A stretch of 64,000 nt of DNA, taken from Nostoc sp. MG11. GTDB taxonomy: Bacteria; Cyanobacteriota; Cyanobacteriia; Cyanobacteriales; Nostocaceae. The notes under the pieces were generated by a model. It did no database searches, was not told where the DNA came from, and worked only from the letters and a program-made list of their open reading frames with translations. Location: the NCBI RefSeq assembly GCF_014904695.1, contig NZ_JACXXN010000001.1, forward strand, positions 310,001 to 374,000, given 5' to 3'. Shown here in pieces: positions 8,574 to 17,833 of this stretch. The translations under genes were made by a program, and so were the position numbers. Numbering within the stretch: position 1 is the first letter of the stretch; each line of letters opens with the position of its first letter.

Positions 8574-9880
8574 GATTTAAATTTTTGCGTCTCTGCTAAA
8601 ACTGGGTTGACGGCAAACCAAGCGCCTCGATGATCGCGGTATTCAAATACAAACAGGCTTCGCAATAGGGTGTGATATGCTATGTCACCACCGACCCTTT
8701 GCTGTTGTACCACCTGAAAGATTAATTCCCATTCATGGGGATCAAGGGCGTTAGCTCGGTAATCTCGCTGCCTTTGAATCACCAGTTCAACGCAGTCCCG
8801 CTCAAAGGGTGGGTCTTGTTCTCGCAGACAATCAAACAGCAATCCTAGCAAGTCGCGCACATGACCACCGCTAATCAGGCACAACCGATCTAAGGTTTCG
8901 AGACTATCAAACACCTGTGTTATTAAGCTTAACCGATCGCTAGGTGGAATGTCTGGGAAGGCTCTAGCTAGCACCATTTGTCGCATCATTGCCAGCCCTT
9001 GGGAGAAAATCTCCCCAGAGCGTAAACGTACTGGGATCATTGGCAATACTTTCGGCGCTACGCCACCACCTAAGCGATGTTGGAGTTCAGCGCTGTCGTT
9101 GGAGAAAATGAGGGCTAGGGGAATAGTGTAGACTACATGACAATGCAATTTACGTAGCTGCTCACCCCGCTCAATAAATAAATATTCTGGCAGCGATCGC
9201 CCAGATGGTAAAGGTCGAATTGCTACCCGATCTAAATTATCAACAATTACCACTAATCCTTGTTTGCCTAAAGCTTTTAATTCTTTGTTGGCATGTTCTA
9301 GCAATTCTTTATTAATTGAGTGCAAAATATTTGCCGTTCGCGGTTCTAGGTAGTCTCTTAACCGCCGTCTTAACTGTGGGCTTTCTTTGGTTTTAGCTGT
9401 AATTTTGGCAATCCCAACAGACAACTCTGCTTCTACGCCAAGCTCAATTGGCGTTTGCAGAAAATCTCTAATTTCAGCAAACAACTTGGTAAAATATTTC
9501 GGCTTTAAACCGATTTTCATCGCTTCTAGGCTTTCACTCACCTGACCCGCGATCGCTAATAAAATATCAGTCACATCCACATCCGCCATTTCAAGGACAT
9601 GGGTAGACTCAAAGTAAATTACATGAAATTTTTGCTCCTCTAACTCAGCTTTGAGTCGCAATAGTTCTGTTGATTTTCCACAACCGAGATGCCCTGTAAA
9701 GAGCTGACAAGTAGGTGCATCTGGCGATATTTTGGTAATCGTGCGCTGCAAAGCTTCAATGATTTTGCCACCCCGCACCGCAGCAAAATCGATATAGTAT
9801 CGGCGATCGCGCAGATTTCCCATCATTAGTGGTCTGCTCGGATTGCAAGCCTGATAAAATCTTTCTAAATCTAGGAGCAT
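8543..9880 (-). CDS. P-loop ATPase partner of the STAND protein
   Basis: A 445-residue AAA/KAP-like ATPase. The P-loop is GHLGCGKST at 63-71 and the Walker B is LVVIVDNLDRV at 209-219. The NLDR element resembles STAND/Orc-like and KAP ATPases, where the acidic and arginine residues follow the hydrophobic strand. A conserved sensor-like Arg-rich helix and a C-terminal helical domain ending in FEYRDHRGAWFAVNP follow. No membrane helix is predicted by eye. It is the first gene of a two-gene operon: its stop lies 31 bp inside the STAND gene. The pairing suggests that it loads or regulates the STAND protein, or that both form one sensing complex. That is inference only. Confidence 0.8.
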   Translation of the reverse strand: MLLDLERFYQACNPSRPLMMGNLRDRRYYIDFAAVRGGKIIEALQRTITKISPDAPTCQLFTGHLGCGKSTELLRLKAELEEQKFHVIYFESTHVLEMADVDVTDILLAIAGQVSESLEAMKIGLKPKYFTKLFAEIRDFLQTPIELGVEAELSVGIAKITAKTKESPQLRRRLRDYLEPRTANILHSINKELLEHANKELKALGKQGLVVIVDNLDRVAIRPLPSGRSLPEYLFIERGEQLRKLHCHVVYTIPLALIFSNDSAELQHRLGGGVAPKVLPMIPVRLRSGEIFSQGLAMMRQMVLARAFPDIPPSDRLSLITQVFDSLETLDRLCLISGGHVRDLLGLLFDCLREQDPPFERDCVELVIQRQRDYRANALDPHEWELIFQVVQQQRVGGDIAYHTLLRSLFVFEYRDHRGAWFAVNPVLAETQKFKSWLNDTHKLM

Positions 9881-10530
9881 AACTAATCGACTCCAGTTAT
9901 GGAACGGTGGAGATTACAAAATCTACTAACTATATTTACTTTTGGTAATTTATGCTTTACTGTAATACATCTCACTCCAATTACAAACTAAAATAACAGC
10001 ATTCTGGATGGTTCTGCATATATGTGAGCTATCCGGTAATGCTTTCATTTATTAATTAATAAGTACAAATACTCCTAAAAGCGCGAATTAAAAAATCGCT
10101 CACAGAGAAAAATGTATTTCTATAAATTGTAAAAATATTAAGCTAAGAAAAAGGTACTATTGAGTACAATTTTGATGTGTCCTTGAATATTGAATTATTT
10201 TCAGTGCTCATCATCAAAACCTCAACTTATCATCAGCTTCAGTTCTAAAGATAGGCATACAAATCAACGCGATCGCATTTCCTGATACACTAAACGAAAA
10301 ATATTTGTAGCTGATGGTAAGTAACTAATTACCGTTGTAGTATTTGAGTTAACAAAAAATGTAAATAGCCGTTTTTTTAAGGCGATCGCGTGGTTATGAT
10401 AATTAATAAAAATTTTGTCCTTCATTCTCTTGAATAGCTTTTTCACAAATGAGTTCCTTCGTATAAGTGTGGTGAGAACTCAATACCAGATAGCATAGAG
10501 GCATCACGGTACGGAGGTGATTAACAACTG
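9881..10530. other. Intergenic region, divergent promoters expected
   Basis: AT-rich 650-bp spacer between the divergent ATPase gene and the methyltransferase gene. It should hold both promoters, but I see no convincing -35/-10 pair. A 60-codon minus-strand frame (10264-10446) has no ribosome binding site or recognisable features and is not called. Confidence 0.5.
10513..10520 (+). promoter_or_regulatory. Strong Shine-Dalgarno for the methyltransferase gene
   Basis: GGAGGTGA lies ten bases upstream of the ATG at 10531. It is an unusually complete anti-16S match for this window and fixes the start. Confidence 0.75.
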
Positions 10531-11103
10531 ATGAGCATTGTAGACAGTATTTTCATGCGTATGTTCGGTCGCCCTAAAGGTATGCTAGGCAGGTTTGGTG
10601 GCATTATCATGGCACGCATGAATCAAGCGTTCACCTACTGGGTCATCGACCTGCTCGACATTCAGCCGAACGACAAAGTGCTGGAAGTTGGATTTGGCTC
10701 TGGAGTAGGCATTCAACGTCTGTCCAAGCTGGCATCAGCAGGATATATCGCAGGTATTGATTACTCTCAAGAAATGGTCGAGCAAGCTACAACTCGGAAC
10801 ATGGCAGAGATTAAGGCTGGTCTAGTCGATTTACGGCAAGGTTCGGTGGAAAGTTTGCCGTTTGAAGACAATACATTCGATAAAGCGCTGGCGGTTAACT
10901 CCATGCAAGTCTGGCCAGATGCCCTAGTTGGGCTGCGGGAAGTGCGGCGAGTTATGAAGGTTGGTGGCAGAATAGCGCTTGGTTTTACTTCTTATTCAGG
11001 GCAGTCGAGTACCGGCTTGACTCAAATACTTACGACTGCTGGCTTCACTCAAGCGCGCTTAGTGGAGACAGATCGCGGTTTTTGTGTATTGGCGATGGCG
11101 TAA
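10531..11103 (+). CDS. Class I SAM-dependent methyltransferase
   Basis: A 190-residue protein with motif I VLEVGFGSGVG (50-60), the SAM-ribose acidic residue in GIDYSQEM, motif II/III elements around SLPFEDNTFDKALAVNSMQVW, and motif LREVRRVMKVGGRIALGF. This matches the UbiE/Methyltransf_11 type. The N-terminus (MRMFGRPKGMLGRFGG) is seen in small methyltransferases of unknown substrate. The C-terminal substrate cap is short. It is monocistronic by spacing and carries a near-consensus ribosome binding site. The substrate cannot be inferred. Confidence 0.85.
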   Translation: MSIVDSIFMRMFGRPKGMLGRFGGIIMARMNQAFTYWVIDLLDIQPNDKVLEVGFGSGVGIQRLSKLASAGYIAGIDYSQEMVEQATTRNMAEIKAGLVDLRQGSVESLPFEDNTFDKALAVNSMQVWPDALVGLREVRRVMKVGGRIALGFTSYSGQSSTGLTQILTTAGFTQARLVETDRGFCVLAMA

Positions 11104-11227
11104 CCGCCCGCTGGAGGCGATGCCTACGGCGGTAAATTACGCACCATAAGCAAGGATAAAAGACGAAGGTTTAGCGATCATGTAAAATTATAAATAGAAA
11201 TATTAAGAATTATAAAATTAAGTATCA

Positions 11228-12742
11228 ATGTCCAGTCTCTCTGTTGACAAAAGTAAATCCCGCGTCATTGTTATCGGTGCGGGAATTGGTGGGCTGACTG
11301 CTGGAGCATTATTAGCCCATAGAGGTTACAGCGTCTTAATTTTGGATCAAGCCCTTGTGCCTGGAGGCTGTGCCTCTACATTTAAACGTCAGGGATTTAC
11401 CTTTGATGTGGGAGCAACTCAGGTAGCGGGGTTAGAACCAGGAGGGATTCATCACCGCATTTTCTCAGAATTGGCAATAGATTTACCCGAAGCGACACCT
11501 TGTGATCCTGCTTGTGCAGTTTATTTGCCTGGTGAGGTGACACCAATTAACGTCTGGCGCGATCCAAAAAAATGGCAAGCAGAAAGACAAAGGCAGTTTC
11601 CTGGTAGCGAACCTTTTTGGCAATTGATGGCAACTTTGTTTGCAGCTAGCTGGGAATTTCAAGGACGCGATCCGGTGCTACCGCCGCGTAACTTGTGGGA
11701 CTTATGGCAGCTGACTCAGGCAGTACGTCCCAGTACATTAATTACTGTACCATTCACCTTATTTACAGTAGGAGATGCTTTACGGTTGTATGGGCTAGGA
11801 AATGACCGACGACTGAGAACATTCTTAGATTTGCAACTCAAGCTGTATTCTCAGGTCAATGCCGACGAAACAGCCTTACTTTATGCCGCCACAGCGTTGA
11901 GTGTATCCCAACTACCCCAAGGGTTGTTTCATCTCCAGGGTAGTATGCAGGTATTAAGCGATCGCTTAGTGGAAGCCTTAGAAAGAGATGGTGGCAAATT
12001 ATTAATGCGCCACACAGTAGAACAAATCAAAGTAGAAAATGGTAAAGCCACCGCTGTCGTTATCAGAAATCAGAAAACTGGCGAGGTGTGGACAGAAGCT
12101 ACCGACCATGTAGTTGCCAACGTCGCCGTGCAAAATCTGGTGCAGTTGTTAGGAGAACAAGCTCCATCTGGATATAAACACCGAGTAGAAAAACTACCCC
12201 AAGCATCAGGGGCATTTGTAGTCTATTTAGGTGTAGATACCAGTGCCATTCCGCCTGAGTGCCCTCCCCATCTACAATTCATGTATGATGCCAATGGCCC
12301 CATCGGCGAAAATAATTCCTTATTTGTTTCCGTTAGCCATCCTGGAGATGGTCGCGCCCCAGATGGAAAAGCGACAATTATTGCTTCTTCATTTGTCGAT
12401 CCTACATCGTGGTGGCTTACTGACAATTATCCATTACTCAAACAAAAGTATACAGAAGAGGCGATCGCTCGCCTTGCCCAATACTTTTATTTGAAACCGG
12501 AAACTATTATCCATCAAGAAGCTGCAACGCCCCGTACCTTTGCTCATTACACAGCACGCGATCGCGGTATAGTCGGTGGCATTGGTCAAAGGATACCCAC
12601 CTTTGGCCCTTTTGGTTTTGCCAATCGTACACCCATTAATCATCTGTGGTTAGTCGGTGACTCCACACATCCCGGCGAAGGTACTGCTGGGGTAAGTTAC
12701 TCAGCGCTAACAGTGGTCAGGCAGATTGAAGCGCTAAAGTAG
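11228..12742 (+). CDS. crtD: C-3',4' carotenoid desaturase (CrtD-like) FAD oxidoreductase
   Basis: A 504-residue FAD-dependent amine-oxidase/phytoene-desaturase-fold enzyme. The Rossmann dinucleotide motif VIGAGIGGLTAGALLAHRGY lies at residues 15-34, followed by LVPGGCASTFKRQGFTFDVG. The C-terminal FAD-contacting segment is HLWLVGDSTHPGEGTAGVSYSA. The GATQVAGLEPGGIHH block is what I recognise from cyanobacterial CrtD, which introduces the 3',4' double bond in myxol-type carotenoids (myxoxanthophyll), rather than from the cis-trans isomerase CrtH. CrtH or CrtO relatives remain alternatives. It would act at membranes on carotenoid intermediates. It is a single gene with no other carotenoid gene nearby. 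Confidence 0.75.
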   Translation: MSSLSVDKSKSRVIVIGAGIGGLTAGALLAHRGYSVLILDQALVPGGCASTFKRQGFTFDVGATQVAGLEPGGIHHRIFSELAIDLPEATPCDPACAVYLPGEVTPINVWRDPKKWQAERQRQFPGSEPFWQLMATLFAASWEFQGRDPVLPPRNLWDLWQLTQAVRPSTLITVPFTLFTVGDALRLYGLGNDRRLRTFLDLQLKLYSQVNADETALLYAATALSVSQLPQGLFHLQGSMQVLSDRLVEALERDGGKLLMRHTVEQIKVENGKATAVVIRNQKTGEVWTEATDHVVANVAVQNLVQLLGEQAPSGYKHRVEKLPQASGAFVVYLGVDTSAIPPECPPHLQFMYDANGPIGENNSLFVSVSHPGDGRAPDGKATIIASSFVDPTSWWLTDNYPLLKQKYTEEAIARLAQYFYLKPETIIHQEAATPRTFAHYTARDRGIVGGIGQRIPTFGPFGFANRTPINHLWLVGDSTHPGEGTAGVSYSALTVVRQIEALK

Positions 12743-12867
12743 AATCGGATAGCACTGATAAACCCAGAACAAGAAAGCACGGTATACCAATGCTGCAATC
12801 TGTCGAGCAGCGCATTGAGCGTGTCATCAATAATCTTCTGCCAGCAACAGCACTGGAGTTAACATTT

Positions 12868-12896
12868 GTAGAGACGTTGTAATACAACGTCTCCAC
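12868..12896. repeat. 29-bp dispersed palindrome, copy 2
   Basis: Fourteen-base arms (12868-12881 and 12883-12896) flank one base and pair with one mismatch. It has the same architecture as the copies at 2083-2111 and 32010-32038. It lies between convergent crtD and the helical-repeat gene and could end transcripts from both sides. Confidence 0.8.
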
Positions 12897-12929
12897 CGTC
12901 TCCACCCATGAATTTAGGTAGATGGCAAA

Positions 12930-15014
12930 TTATTGCCCATTAGGAGTTGTTGGCGTTGATGGCTGAAATTGCTCAGATTCAGGCTGAGGCTCAGGATTGA
13001 GAAATTGCCGCCAAGTCTTAATTTGTTCTTGGGCGGTTGCGTAAGCAGCACTACCTCGTGGAACCAACTTAGCAGTCTCAATACCTCTAGCAATATCAGA
13101 TTGACCTAGGGAGCGTGCTATTTCCAGTAATTGCTGACTCCATTGGTCAATCGCAAAATTCACATCCATGCGTAGGATGCTACTATTTGAAACCCGATCC
13201 GCCAGCCGTATTGCCTCAACCAAAGCTTCTGGTGTACCAGCATTTGCCACTTCCTGCGCTCTCTGCCAGTTTTCTTTGGCGCGGATTTGCCCTTGCCAAT
13301 CATCTATAGCCGCTTGTGCTTCACCAGAAAGCGCCCTTCCCGACGATGCAATTTGTTGAGCTGTGCTAATGGCAGCTGGTAGATTACCACCCTGAGCTAA
13401 TTCACGCGCTTGATCCAAGTAGGGTTGGTCTTGAATTTGCTGAATCTTCGCCGTCCAATTGCGAATTTTTCTTCGTGCTTCTGGATATAATGCCCGACCT
13501 CTACGAACTTGGCTGACTTCAGCGATCGCTGCTTGCAAGGAGTTAATATCCTCGAACACTGCTATCTGTTCGGCCCGTTCTAAGTAGGGCTGGTCTTCAA
13601 TTGTCTCCACTTGAGCACGCCAACGACTCATCTCTTGCCTAGCTTCTGGCGCACGAGGATTACTAGCGGGGATCATTTGGACTTCCGCGATCGCTGCTGT
13701 TAAATCGTTGACTGTTCCTTGGTTAGCCAATATTCGGGCTTTTTCCAGGCGGGCAACATCTTCAATTTCCAACTGCCAGCGAGCGATAAGTTCCTGTGCT
13801 TTGTTATACACTGGTCTTGAGGGATCAATTTGTTGTGCTTGCGCGATCGCCGCCTCTAAACCAGAAACATTACCGATCCACGCACTCCTTTGTGCCTCTC
13901 CCAAGGCGATAAAGTCATCTATTTCGGCTTGCAGCCCTGTATTTTCAGGAATTTGTCTAACAATATCCAAAGCGTCATCTGCATTCCGCTTATCTAGCTT
14001 TGCCTGTGCCAACTCCAGCATCTTACGTCCGAATGCTGGAATGGACTCTTGAGCTTTTTGATAAAAGTAGCTATTTTGCCCAATCGACTCGGCTAGTTTG
14101 ATAGCTCCTAGCAAATTATCTACGATTTTGGTATTTGCTAGACTTTCGGCTTTTGCTAACTTATCGCCATCTTCTCGCGCCGTGGTAATTATACGATTTA
14201 ATTGCTCGTACTTAGTACTCGCCCAGTATTTATTATCTACGCGCAATAATTTAGCCGCCAGCATAAACGCTGATTGCCAGCGCCTTTCTTGCAGTTCCTT
14301 TTCTGAATCTTGGTAGATGCTTTCTGCCTTCGACCAGACTAACTGCCATTTGGAAACTTGGTCGTCTACTAATTTGTAAGTTGGCAGATCTTCGGGTATC
14401 TTGCGGGCAGTAGCGATCGCTTCTTCTAAATTCCCTGCTTGGAAACTCTGGTCGGCTAGCTGTAAAATATCCCGCGACCATTCTTCTAATAAACGATCAA
14501 TTTCTCCATGCAATGGGTGACTTTCTGGCAGTTGCTTTACAAGGGCGATCGCTTGCAACAAGTCATTTACTGTCTGCTTAGAAGCCGCCAACTGAGCGCA
14601 ATGTAACCGTACCGACGCACTAGCCAACGGCCAAAAAATGGATGGACAGTTTGGGGCAGATGGCAGCTTCAACAGTATTGCCATCGCCAGGAAACCTATA
14701 CTGCCAGGAATCAATAAAGTTAGCAGTATAGACCATAATACCCAGCTTTTCATCCAGCGGGGCAATTTTCTAGAACCACCACTGAGTGCAACAGTGTCTT
14801 CTGAATGATTATTTATAGGTAATCCTTCTTTATGAGACGCTACGCTAACGGAATTTTTTTCTTTTGGTCGCTTCACTGACTTGGAGGTTGAACCAGCAGC
14901 AGGGACACCAAACGCTTGAGTCTCAGCTAATTGATGTGTTTGCGATAATATTGTGTTTTTATCTAGCTCTCTTGCTCTGGATGGAGGCGTATCTGGAATA
15001 TCCCGCTCTGTCAT
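12930..15014 (-). CDS. Membrane-anchored helical-repeat protein of unknown function
   Basis: A 694-residue protein. Residues 1-90 are polar and disordered-looking. One strong hydrophobic segment lies at about 92-118 (SWVLWSILLTLLIPGSIGFLAMAILL). The rest is a long array of helical repeats of roughly 65-75 residues with the pattern A..LA..G....L..AI..A..IP......A...I..W...I. The W-plus-helix motif recurs around EEWSRDILQL, SKWQLVW, ARWQLEIEDV, SRWRAQVE, RNWTAKIQQI, DDWQGQIRA and KTWRQFL. The C-terminus is Pro/Gln/Glu-rich. Such proteins are often auto-labelled chromosome segregation ATPase, but I see no Walker motifs. It probably forms a cytoplasmic or periplasmic scaffold anchored by one helix. 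Confidence 0.75.
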   Translation of the reverse strand: MTERDIPDTPPSRARELDKNTILSQTHQLAETQAFGVPAAGSTSKSVKRPKEKNSVSVASHKEGLPINNHSEDTVALSGGSRKLPRWMKSWVLWSILLTLLIPGSIGFLAMAILLKLPSAPNCPSIFWPLASASVRLHCAQLAASKQTVNDLLQAIALVKQLPESHPLHGEIDRLLEEWSRDILQLADQSFQAGNLEEAIATARKIPEDLPTYKLVDDQVSKWQLVWSKAESIYQDSEKELQERRWQSAFMLAAKLLRVDNKYWASTKYEQLNRIITTAREDGDKLAKAESLANTKIVDNLLGAIKLAESIGQNSYFYQKAQESIPAFGRKMLELAQAKLDKRNADDALDIVRQIPENTGLQAEIDDFIALGEAQRSAWIGNVSGLEAAIAQAQQIDPSRPVYNKAQELIARWQLEIEDVARLEKARILANQGTVNDLTAAIAEVQMIPASNPRAPEARQEMSRWRAQVETIEDQPYLERAEQIAVFEDINSLQAAIAEVSQVRRGRALYPEARRKIRNWTAKIQQIQDQPYLDQARELAQGGNLPAAISTAQQIASSGRALSGEAQAAIDDWQGQIRAKENWQRAQEVANAGTPEALVEAIRLADRVSNSSILRMDVNFAIDQWSQQLLEIARSLGQSDIARGIETAKLVPRGSAAYATAQEQIKTWRQFLNPEPQPESEQFQPSTPTTPNGQ

Positions 15015-15169
15015 TTCTCACACCAAAATAATTGAATAGCGATCTGTTTTAAGTTGATAATTCCATTGCTGCCATAGTAACTTTCTCATGCTTAAAAAGC
15101 TACTTTTTTAATTATCTTTCTCCACAGATACCATTAACAATTTTACACTTTAGTGCCCTTTTATACTTT

Positions 15170-16072
15170 TCATTGAAGAGTAGATTCTGCTTGTAAATCA
15201 ATAATTAATTCAGCTAATTGATCGCTACTTGCCTGGTAAACTCTGCCACAAAAGTCACAAGTTGCCTCAGCACCATCATCTTTAATAATCATGTCTTGCA
15301 ATTCTGCTTCGCCCAGAATCTTGAGTGCTCCAAGTACGCGATCAAAAGAGCAACCACAGTGGAAGCGCAGCATTTGGCTTTCTGGAAAGATTGACAGACC
15401 CATATCTCCCAGTAGATCATCAAAGATTTCGGTCAAAGTCTTTCCGGCTTGCAACAACGGTGTAAATCCAGATAAAGCAGCTACACGTGATTCCAGCGTT
15501 GCAACTAGGGCTTCGTCTCTAGCAGCTTTGGGCAACACTTGCACCAGTAACCCTCCAGAAGCCGTAACTCCACCTGCTCCCACGAACACACCTAAAACTA
15601 TGGCTGAAGGTGTTTGCTCGGAACTTACCAAGTAATGAGCTACATCATCGCCGATTTCACCAGAAACTAGTTCCACCGTACTAGAGTAAGGATAACCATA
15701 ACCAATATCCCTAACAACGTACAGGTAGCCGCTACCCACTGCACCACCAACGTCTAGCTTACCTTTAGTATTGGGAGGCAATTCCACAGAGGGGTTTGCT
15801 ACATAACCGCGTACCGTACCATCTAATCCTGCATCTACTAAAATACCACCCAAAGGACCATCGCCCTTGACTCGGACATTGACCCTCGACCCAGTTCGCT
15901 TCATATTAGAAGCCATCAACAAGCCTGCTGCCATAGTCCGACCTAATGCTGCTGTTGCCACATAAGAAAGTTTGTGGCGCACTCGTGCTTCTTCTGTTAA
16001 GCGTGTAGTGATCACACCTACTGCACGAATCCCATTTTCGGCTGCCGTGGCACGAATTAACTGATCCGCCAT
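15170..16072 (-). CDS. hslO: Hsp33 redox-regulated chaperone
   Basis: A 300-residue protein of normal Hsp33 length. The four zinc-binding redox-switch cysteines are intact as C-x-C (239, 241) and C-x-x-C (272, 275). Oxidation of these releases zinc and activates the holdase that protects unfolding proteins in the cytoplasm. The N-terminal domain motifs (ATAALGRTMAAGLLMAS and RVKGDGPLGGILVDA) are typical. It is monocistronic by spacing, with a long upstream intergenic region. Confidence 0.95.
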   Translation of the reverse strand: MADQLIRATAAENGIRAVGVITTRLTEEARVRHKLSYVATAALGRTMAAGLLMASNMKRTGSRVNVRVKGDGPLGGILVDAGLDGTVRGYVANPSVELPPNTKGKLDVGGAVGSGYLYVVRDIGYGYPYSSTVELVSGEIGDDVAHYLVSSEQTPSAIVLGVFVGAGGVTASGGLLVQVLPKAARDEALVATLESRVAALSGFTPLLQAGKTLTEIFDDLLGDMGLSIFPESQMLRFHCGCSFDRVLGALKILGEAELQDMIIKDDGAEATCDFCGRVYQASSDQLAELIIDLQAESTLQ

Positions 16073-16789
16073 GAAAAACCTTACTAATAGTGTCTTACTG
16101 AAAGTCCCTTGCTTTTACACATGGGAATGAGATTATTACTTATTATAACAAAACTTAACTTAAATTTATATTTAATCAATGGTTTGTAGTAATAGCATGA
16201 AGCAAGTAAACTTAACAACTAACTAATTTAGTGAATACATATCACAAAAGGAATTTAAGCTAAACTTAAGAACTATCCTAATTTTATGTCTTGTCATTAC
16301 CCACATTTTTGTAACAGTCAAATTTTCGTAAAAACCATAGTCTGCCTACGATTTACATGGCAGGTTCATAGCCAAAGTCACTTTTAACTTGAAATTTTTC
16401 ACTATTCTCAATGAGCTAACTATTCTGCTTAGAAATAAATTTACGTGCTAATAGTCAAACTTCGCATTTAGTAAACTTGAGCTATGATTCACTCTTCTTT
16501 AAAAGACTTTTGCTATTAACATAAAAATTCATTACTGGATGGTTGTCAGTTAAAATAGACTTTAGATATTAGCTTTGTAGTTTGTTTTCAAGCGGGATAG
16601 CAACGAAGCAAAAGATTGAAAAAATATGAATAATAATAATTAGTGTATGAGAAGTGTTAGATGTATTAACAAGATTAACTTATTGATTCTCATTTGCTCA
16701 AAGAGAAAACAAAATATTGAGGAGTATTTTCTGCTGAGCTTTGCAATACTAAAACAAAAACTCACTCTAACTGAGTAGAATCTTAAAAA
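16073..16789. other. AT-rich intergenic region between divergent genes
   Basis: A 717-bp spacer between hslO and the SRPBCC-like gene. It should contain promoters for both. It is AT-rich with no frame worth calling and no clear RNA gene or repeat. The 3' part (about 16620-16789) is the probable leader of the downstream gene. Confidence 0.5.
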
Positions 16790-17176
16790 ATGCTGGGTAC
16801 TTTTCAACAAAGCCAACTACGGATCGAAATCGAAGCGTCAGCAAATGCAATTCACAACAGTCTGGTGCATTCAAAACAACTAGAAAAATGGCTTGTAGTG
16901 CAACGCTTTGCTCCTGGAATGCCAGAAGAATTGCTGCCAGGATTACAATTTACAACCTGGACTGGTCCAGTTGCGATTTGCCATAAAGTGGACGTTCTAA
17001 AACCTAACTGCTTGCGCTTACTCCTAAGTGGAGGAATTGATGGGTTTCACGAATGGTACTGGGGAGAAGGTTGGGTACAGTCTCGCCTAGAAGGGGTGTC
17101 AATCCTACCTCTGAACTTGGGTCAAACTTTAAGTTTGTTGAGTTTGCGTCAATTTCTGGTAACTCCAGAGCTTTGA
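16790..17176 (+). CDS. Small SRPBCC-like conserved hypothetical protein
   Basis: A 128-residue protein. The pattern of an N-terminal strand (LRIEIEASANAIHNSLVHSKQLEKW), middle strands (FTTWTGPVAICHKVDVLKPNCLRLLLSGGIDGFHEWYWGEGWVQSRLEG) and a C-terminal long helix resembles SRPBCC/START-like hydrophobic-ligand folds, though the length is short. I believe it is conserved in cyanobacteria, but its ligand and function are unknown. It is followed nine bases downstream by a hairpin terminator. Confidence 0.7.
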   Translation: MLGTFQQSQLRIEIEASANAIHNSLVHSKQLEKWLVVQRFAPGMPEELLPGLQFTTWTGPVAICHKVDVLKPNCLRLLLSGGIDGFHEWYWGEGWVQSRLEGVSILPLNLGQTLSLLSLRQFLVTPEL

Positions 17177-17184
17177 TCGGCTGG

Positions 17185-17219
17185 ACGTAGAGATAAGGGG
17201 GATTTCCTTGTCTCTATGT
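17185..17219 (+). terminator. Hairpin terminator candidate
   Basis: Arms 17185-17198 and 17206-17219 (14 bp, two mismatches) flank a seven-base loop, nine bases after the stop of the SRPBCC-like gene. The sequence after it is T-rich (TTTATTCTC). Confidence 0.55.
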
Positions 17220-17234
17220 TTATTCTCAATCAGC

Positions 17235-17393
17235 CTATAAATCCGTTAGTAGCCTTGCCTTTCTCAAGATAAATGTCAGAACAATGGGAATTAGTTCTCC
17301 ATTGACCAATTCGTAGCGTGTATCAGTGCCATCATCATAAGCCAGATACTCTTTAAAGGTAAGTCGTTTAGTGACTGCTGGTTTTGTAGTCAT
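17235..17393 (-). pseudogene. Truncated Uma2-family (DUF820) gene fragment
   Basis: The frame from ATG 17393 starts with [20 protein letters not shown] and [11 protein letters not shown]. That is the unmistakable N-terminus of the Uma2 restriction-endonuclease-like family (normally ~190 residues). After GELIPI it switches to unrelated [15 protein letters not shown] and stops at 52 residues. The entire PD-(D/E)XK core is missing, so this is a deletion remnant. Its ATG overlaps the stop of the upstream stress-protein gene as ATGA. A longer frame from 17438 is just read-in from the overlapping gene. Confidence 0.75.
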
Positions 17394-17833
17394 GGCATTG
17401 CTTGATTCTGATTCGGCTTTACTACCAACACCGAACAATTAGCCTCTTCCACCACTTGACTACTAACAGAACCTAGGACAATTCGTTTCATACCAATTAA
17501 TCCACGACTGCCAATTATAATTAAGTCAGCCTTATAAATATTGGCAAGACGAATAATTTCGTCAGCAGGATCGCCAGTTACTAGCTCTAATTCACTATTA
17601 ACTGATATTTGCTCCTGATAGGATTGCAACTGTTTTTCAATATGGAAATAAGAAAGTGTTGGTGATTCTGGATGAGGACGATCAGCAGGTAGTTCCGTCT
17701 CCGAATCTGGGTTGTGGAAGACATGACAGAAGATAACTCTAGTGTCTTGTGACAACACCAGACTATCTAAAGTCTGAATTACTCGTTCTGCAATTTCCGA
17801 ACCGTCCAGAGCTACCAAAATAGTTTTTAGCAC
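17390..17833 (-). CDS. Universal stress protein (UspA family)
   Basis: A 147-residue single-domain Usp. The N-terminal strand [11 protein letters not shown] and the C-terminal ATP-binding motif G-x2-G-x9-G-S at [20 protein letters not shown] (residues 107-126) are both present. That suggests an ATP-binding UspFG-type protein rather than the UspA type lacking ATP. It contains the usual [10 protein letters not shown] strand. The last codons overlap the start of the Uma2 remnant (ATGA), so the two were once translationally coupled. The precise stress role is unknown. Confidence 0.9.
   Translation of the reverse strand: MLKTILVALDGSEIAERVIQTLDSLVLSQDTRVIFCHVFHNPDSETELPADRPHPESPTLSYFHIEKQLQSYQEQISVNSELELVTGDPADEIIRLANIYKADLIIIGSRGLIGMKRIVLGSVSSQVVEEANCSVLVVKPNQNQAMP

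Noticed and set aside
10264-10446. 60-codon minus-strand frame in the ATPase/methyltransferase spacer
   Set aside because: AT-rich composition with no recognisable motif or Shine-Dalgarno; probably a chance frame.
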